This document shows, one piece after another, positions 60,577 to 64,000 of a stretch of 64,000 nt of DNA (position 1 is the first letter of the stretch; each line of letters starts with the position of its first letter). A program made the translations under genes and the position numbers. The stretch is from G965276765 sp965276765. GTDB taxonomy: Bacteria > Actinomycetota > Acidimicrobiia > Acidimicrobiales > Palsa-688. Under the pieces are notes generated by a model. That model was not told the origin of the DNA. It did not search any database and worked only from the letters and a program-made list of their open reading frames with translations. Location of the stretch: positions 744,001 through 808,000 of the forward strand of contig OZ255627.1 in the NCBI GenBank assembly GCA_965276765.1, in the 5' to 3' direction.

Positions 60577-62313
60577 ATGGCTAACGCGCAGGACGAGGGG
60601 TCGGCTGTTGGTCCCCCACCGGCCGACCCCACCGGCCCGGGTGGGCCGTTCGAGCTGGTTCCCGAGGAGGTCTTCGGGGTGCCGGTACGAGTCTTTGCCG
60701 GTGCTCCGGCGTCCATGCGCGACATCCTCCTGACGACCGGAGGCTATGGCGACCGGGACTTCCTGGTGTACGAGGACGAGCGCTACAGCTTTGGCCGACA
60801 CCTCGCCATCGTCACGGCTCTCGCCGCTCGCCTCCACAACGACTACGGGATCGGCAAGGGGGACCGCGTGGCGATCGCCATGCGTAACTATCCCGAGTGG
60901 ATCTTCACGTTCTGGGCGACGCAGGCGTTGGGCGCGGTCAGCGTCCCGCTCAATTCCTGGTGGACAGGTCCGGAGCTACGCCACGCCCTCGAGGACAGTG
61001 AGGCGACGGCCGTGTTCCTCGATGCCGAGCGCCTCGTTCGCCTCACGGGTCTCCTCGAGGGCTTGCCGCTCTCGACCGTCGTGGTAACCCGCCACGACGG
61101 AGTAGTACCCAAAGGTACGATCGCCTGGGAAGAGATGGCGGCCCAACTCGACCTCGAGGCGGAACTCCCTCCGATCGACATCGGACCCGACGACGATTCA
61201 ACAATCCTCTATACGTCGGGGACGACCGGTCGTCACAAGGGCGCCGTGATGACCCAGCGCAACCATGTCACCAACTACATGAACATGGCGATGCTCGGCT
61301 CCCTCGGGCGGCGCAACGGGCCGACGCCGTGCACGCTGGTGACCTACCCGCTGTTCCATATCAGCGGGCTGATGATCATGTACACGTACACGGCCTTTGG
61401 GGGAAAGCTCAATTTGCAATACCGATGGGACCTGGAAGGGGCACTGCGGATCATCGAGCGCGAGCGGGTCCTTGCACTACCGGCGGTGCCGACGGTCCTC
61501 CGACAGCTCGTCGAGTCTCCTCTCTTGGCAGAACACGACCTCTCCAGCCTGGTCAGCGTGGCCACGGGCGCCACGCCTGTCCCACCGGACCTGATCCATG
61601 CCATCGAGGGCGTCTTTGGAGGAAGGGTCACGACGACCAACGGCTATGGCGTGACGGAGACCACCGGCGGCGTCGCGGTGATCAGCGGGGACGAATGTTT
61701 GCGGGAACCGACGAGCGTCGGCCGCCCTCTCGCCATGGTGGATGTCCGTGTGGTCGATCCGGAGACCGGCCGCGATGTGGCCACAGGGCGGGTCGGGGAG
61801 GTGTGGTTCCGTGGGCCGAACGTGGTGCGGGGCTACTGGAACATGCCGGAGGAGACGGTGAGGTCGTTCACCGACGGGTGGTTCCATACCGGCGATCTCG
61901 GCCACATCGAGCAAGACGGCCAGATCTTCCTGGTTGACCGCTTGAAGGATGTGGTCATCAGGGGCGGCGAGAACGTCTACTGCGCCGAGGTCGAGGCGGC
62001 CCTCTTCGAGCACCCCGCAGTTGCGGACGTGGCGGTCATCGGCGTCCCCCACCGGCTTCTCGGAGAGGAGGTCGCAGCCGTCGTTCGCGTCGAGGACGAC
62101 GCGTCGGTCACGACCGACGAGCTGCGTGCCCACGTCGCGGAGCGCCTCGCTGCGTTCAAGGTGCCCACCACGGTCGTTTTGCGCACCGAACCCCTACCCT
62201 GCACGGCCACGGGCAAGGTGCTGAAACGTGAGTTGCGCCAGGAGATGGCCGGCCAAGCGGCCGAGCCCCTCGAACGATCCCAGCTCACGCAGACCGATAG
62301 GAGCGACCGATGA
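60577..62313 (+). CDS. Acyl-CoA synthetase (AMP-forming, FadD/long- or medium-chain type)
   Basis: 578 residues. ATP motif LYTSGTTGRHKGAVM, core motif YGVTETTGGVAVI, then WFHTGDLGHIEQDG and LKDVVIRGGENVYCAEVEAA, with the C-terminal Lys in ATGKVLKRELR. It adenylates a carboxylic acid and forms the CoA thioester. First of an operon with the isomerase (ATGA overlap) and an acyl-CoA dehydrogenase. The 177 bp upstream (60400-60576) hold no gene. Confidence 0.93.
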   Translation: MANAQDEGSAVGPPPADPTGPGGPFELVPEEVFGVPVRVFAGAPASMRDILLTTGGYGDRDFLVYEDERYSFGRHLAIVTALAARLHNDYGIGKGDRVAIAMRNYPEWIFTFWATQALGAVSVPLNSWWTGPELRHALEDSEATAVFLDAERLVRLTGLLEGLPLSTVVVTRHDGVVPKGTIAWEEMAAQLDLEAELPPIDIGPDDDSTILYTSGTTGRHKGAVMTQRNHVTNYMNMAMLGSLGRRNGPTPCTLVTYPLFHISGLMIMYTYTAFGGKLNLQYRWDLEGALRIIERERVLALPAVPTVLRQLVESPLLAEHDLSSLVSVATGATPVPPDLIHAIEGVFGGRVTTTNGYGVTETTGGVAVISGDECLREPTSVGRPLAMVDVRVVDPETGRDVATGRVGEVWFRGPNVVRGYWNMPEETVRSFTDGWFHTGDLGHIEQDGQIFLVDRLKDVVIRGGENVYCAEVEAALFEHPAVADVAVIGVPHRLLGEEVAAVVRVEDDASVTTDELRAHVAERLAAFKVPTTVVLRTEPLPCTATGKVLKRELRQEMAGQAAEPLERSQLTQTDRSDR

Positions 62314-63095
62314 CGTACGGGAACACGACCTACGGGAGCATCCTCTTCGAGCGGCGAGATGATGTTGCCGTCATCACCTTGAACCGCCCCGACCGCCTGA
62401 ACGCGATGACGGGCCCGATGAGCGATGAGCTGACCGACGCGCTCCGACTGGCCGACGCCGAGACGTCGATCGGCGCCGTTGTGGTCACAGGAGCCGGGCG
62501 GGCCTTTTGTGCCGGCGCTGACATCAAGGACAGCTTCAAGGCCCAAATGACCGGTGCCTACGAGCTCCCACACTGGCAGGAGTGGGTCGGGGTGGTGCGG
62601 GCAACGAAACCGATCGTGGCGGCGGTCAACGGCGTGGCGTACGGGGTCGGCGCCAGCATGATCCTGCCGTTCGATCGCATCGTGGCGGCCAGGAGCGCCC
62701 GCTTCAGCATGCGGTTCGTGAAGGTCGGGCTGGTGCCCGAGCTCGGCAGCAGCTACTACCTGCCGCAGCGCGTCGGGTTCGGGGTCGCCTCCGACCTGAT
62801 GCTCTCGGGCCGAACCGTGGAGGGAGACGAAGCCCATCGCCTGGGCTTGGTCGACGAGTTGGTCGACGACGACGCCCTCCTGGACGCCGCCATCGGGCGA
62901 GCCAGGACGTACGGGGTCAACGCCCCGACCCCACTGCGATGGACCAAGCAGCTATTAACTGAGAACGCCACCGACTCCGACATCGACCGGGTGCAGGCTC
63001 GCGAGCTCGAGCTGCTCCTTCGATGCTTCGAAAGCGACGAGCACAAGGAGGCGGTCGCGGCGTTCTTCGAGAAACGGGAGCCGAAGTTCCGCTGA
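62310..63095 (+). CDS. Enoyl-CoA isomerase/hydratase family protein
   Basis: 261 residues, crotonase fold (GAGRAFCAGADIKDSF, NGVAYGVGASMILPFD). The hydratase Glu of the first site is Ser here and the second hydratase Glu is also absent. GLVPELGSSYYLPQ provides the Glu typical of delta3,delta2-enoyl-CoA isomerases, so double-bond migration is more likely than hydration. Overlaps the synthetase stop by four bases. Confidence 0.88.
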   Translation: MTYGNTTYGSILFERRDDVAVITLNRPDRLNAMTGPMSDELTDALRLADAETSIGAVVVTGAGRAFCAGADIKDSFKAQMTGAYELPHWQEWVGVVRATKPIVAAVNGVAYGVGASMILPFDRIVAARSARFSMRFVKVGLVPELGSSYYLPQRVGFGVASDLMLSGRTVEGDEAHRLGLVDELVDDDALLDAAIGRARTYGVNAPTPLRWTKQLLTENATDSDIDRVQARELELLLRCFESDEHKEAVAAFFEKREPKFR

Positions 63096-63108
63096 CGGGC
63101 GCGCCGCC

Positions 63109-64000
63109 ATGAACGGAGACGACGCAGCCGACCTCGACGACGAGCAGCTGCTCGCCGACGGTCGCGCCTGGCTCGCCGAGCACGCCCCGGCGTACGTCTC
63201 GGACCGAGTCGAGCTCTCGACGTTCGCCAACACGACCGACGTTGCCCATCGAGAGGCGGTGGAACGCGCCCGCCGCTGGGAACGGCGACGCTGGGAGGCC
63301 GGCTGGGCCGGGCTCAACGTCCCATGCGAGCTCGGCGGCCGGGGTCGCAGCGTTGCGGTTGCGCTCCGTTTCGACGAGCTCGAGCACGAGCACAGGCTCC
63401 CACTTGACGTCTGCCTCGTGGGCCGCGCCATGGTGCTGCCCACGCTGTTGGTGTGGGGAACCGAGCGGCAGCGCAGGCTTCTCGTGCCTCGCCTCCTCAA
63501 TGGCTCCGACATGTGGTGCCAGCTGTTCTCCGAGCCCGACGCCGGGTCCGACCTGGCCGCCGTGACCACCTGGGCCCGCAGAGACGGCGAGGGATGGATC
63601 GTCACCGGCCACAAGATCTGGACTTCATACGGCGCAGAAAGCGACCGCGGCTACCTGCTGGCCAGGACCGGCCCCGACAAGCACACGGGGCTGACGACCT
63701 TCGTCGTCGACATGGCATCGCCAGGTGTGACCGCCACGACCATTCGACAGGCGACGGGCTCACAGACCTTCAGCGAGGTCTTCTTCGACGACGTAAGGCT
63801 CGGCGACGACGCCGTGTTGGGAGAGCCGGGCCGAGGCTGGAAGGTCGTGCACACGACCCTGATGAACGAGCGGTTGGCCCTCAACTCGGCTGCGATCCCA
63901 CTGGACGCTCTCGTTGCCCTCGCCGGACGCCGCGGCGCCCTCGACGATGGCCGGGTGCGCCACGAGCTGGTACGGCTCTACGCCCAAAAACGTGTGGCCG
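63109..64000 (+). CDS. Acyl-CoA dehydrogenase, N-terminal part, cut by window edge
   Basis: 297 codons visible from ATG 63109, 13 bp after the isomerase. FAD/substrate motif CQLFSEPDAGSDLAAV, then GHKIWTSYGAESDRGYLLAR, then QTFSEVFFDDVRLGDDAVLG, and the start of the C-terminal helical domain MNERLALNSAA. The catalytic Glu region is partly outside. Completes a synthetase - isomerase - dehydrogenase set for activation and beta-oxidation entry of an unsaturated acid. Confidence 0.93.
   Translation, partial: MNGDDAADLDDEQLLADGRAWLAEHAPAYVSDRVELSTFANTTDVAHREAVERARRWERRRWEAGWAGLNVPCELGGRGRSVAVALRFDELEHEHRLPLDVCLVGRAMVLPTLLVWGTERQRRLLVPRLLNGSDMWCQLFSEPDAGSDLAAVTTWARRDGEGWIVTGHKIWTSYGAESDRGYLLARTGPDKHTGLTTFVVDMASPGVTATTIRQATGSQTFSEVFFDDVRLGDDAVLGEPGRGWKVVHTTLMNERLALNSAAIPLDALVALAGRRGALDDGRVRHELVRLYAQKRVA

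Noticed and set aside
1..64000. tRNA, rRNA, insertion sequences, prophage or integrative element boundaries
   Set aside because: Intergenic stretches were read for tRNA-like cloverleaf ends, transposase and integrase motifs; none was found, although a covariance-model search was not possible here.

Overview
The window looks like chromosomal DNA from a high-GC actinomycete. The evidence is very high GC with G/C-rich third positions, many GTG starts, pervasive 1-8 nt overlaps between genes, an alcohol dehydrogenase of the mycothiol/NDMA-dependent type, an actinobacterial choice-of-anchor-P-like secreted protein and steroid-igr-like acyl-CoA genes. I cannot place it below phylum. I see no rRNA, tRNA, CRISPR array, transposase, integrase or prophage gene. 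Almost everything is catabolic: aromatic ring cleavage and acyl-CoA chemistry.

Region A (1-9325, minus strand) is one tightly packed operon for aromatic meta-cleavage. In transcription order it holds two extradiol dioxygenases, a histidine phosphatase, a split PEP-synthase-like dikinase (two proteins matching the phenylphosphate synthase layout), a Rieske oxygenase, 4-oxalocrotonate decarboxylase, 4-oxalocrotonate tautomerase, 2-keto-4-pentenoate hydratase and an acylating acetaldehyde dehydrogenase cut by the window edge. Kinase, phosphatase and oxygenase in one aerobic ring-cleavage operon suggest that the phenol is phosphorylated before oxidation. This is the strongest candidate for an undescribed pathway here. 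A divergent IclR regulator (9406) and a 38-bp nested palindrome sit at its promoter.

Region B (10916-19561, plus) has a GntR regulator, a two-subunit B12-dependent acyl-CoA mutase with unusual active-site residues, its MeaB chaperone, an alcohol dehydrogenase, an MFS carrier, a CoA-transferase and an enoyl-CoA hydratase. Twin GTCGAC-N4-GTCGAC sites precede the mutase and the dehydrogenase. Region C (20025-25706) has a secreted duplicated protein, a 973-aa MFS exporter with a carboxypeptidase-regulatory-like tail, a MerR regulator and a toxin-antitoxin pair. Region D (25754-34083) is a hydantoinase/oxoprolinase-type operon (hyuA is frameshifted) with a CoA-transferase, a divergent GntR, a DUF6285-like protein and a phosphotransferase homologue lacking the catalytic Asp.

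Region E (34911-54409, mostly minus) is an acyl-CoA island. It contains a MarR regulator, five family III CoA-transferases (one fused to a nitroreductase, one of the alpha-methylacyl-CoA racemase type), a branched-chain-amino-acid-type ABC importer with a permease-ATPase fusion, and an acyl-CoA dehydrogenase / two-part MaoC hydratase / DUF35 plus thiolase-like retro-aldolase set resembling the steroid side-chain igr module. Region F (54903-64000) has a second toxin-antitoxin pair, a methyltransferase, a gentisate-type operon (FAH hydrolase, MarR, gentisate dioxygenase, VanA-like Rieske oxygenase), a cupin, and an acyl-CoA synthetase / enoyl-CoA isomerase / acyl-CoA dehydrogenase operon that runs off the right edge.

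Together the genes suggest an aerobic degrader that imports aromatic and branched carboxylic compounds, activates acids by CoA transfer, opens rings by extradiol and gentisate routes, and handles propionyl/methyl-branched acyl-CoA by retro-aldol cleavage and B12 rearrangement. Substrates cannot be read from sequence alone.
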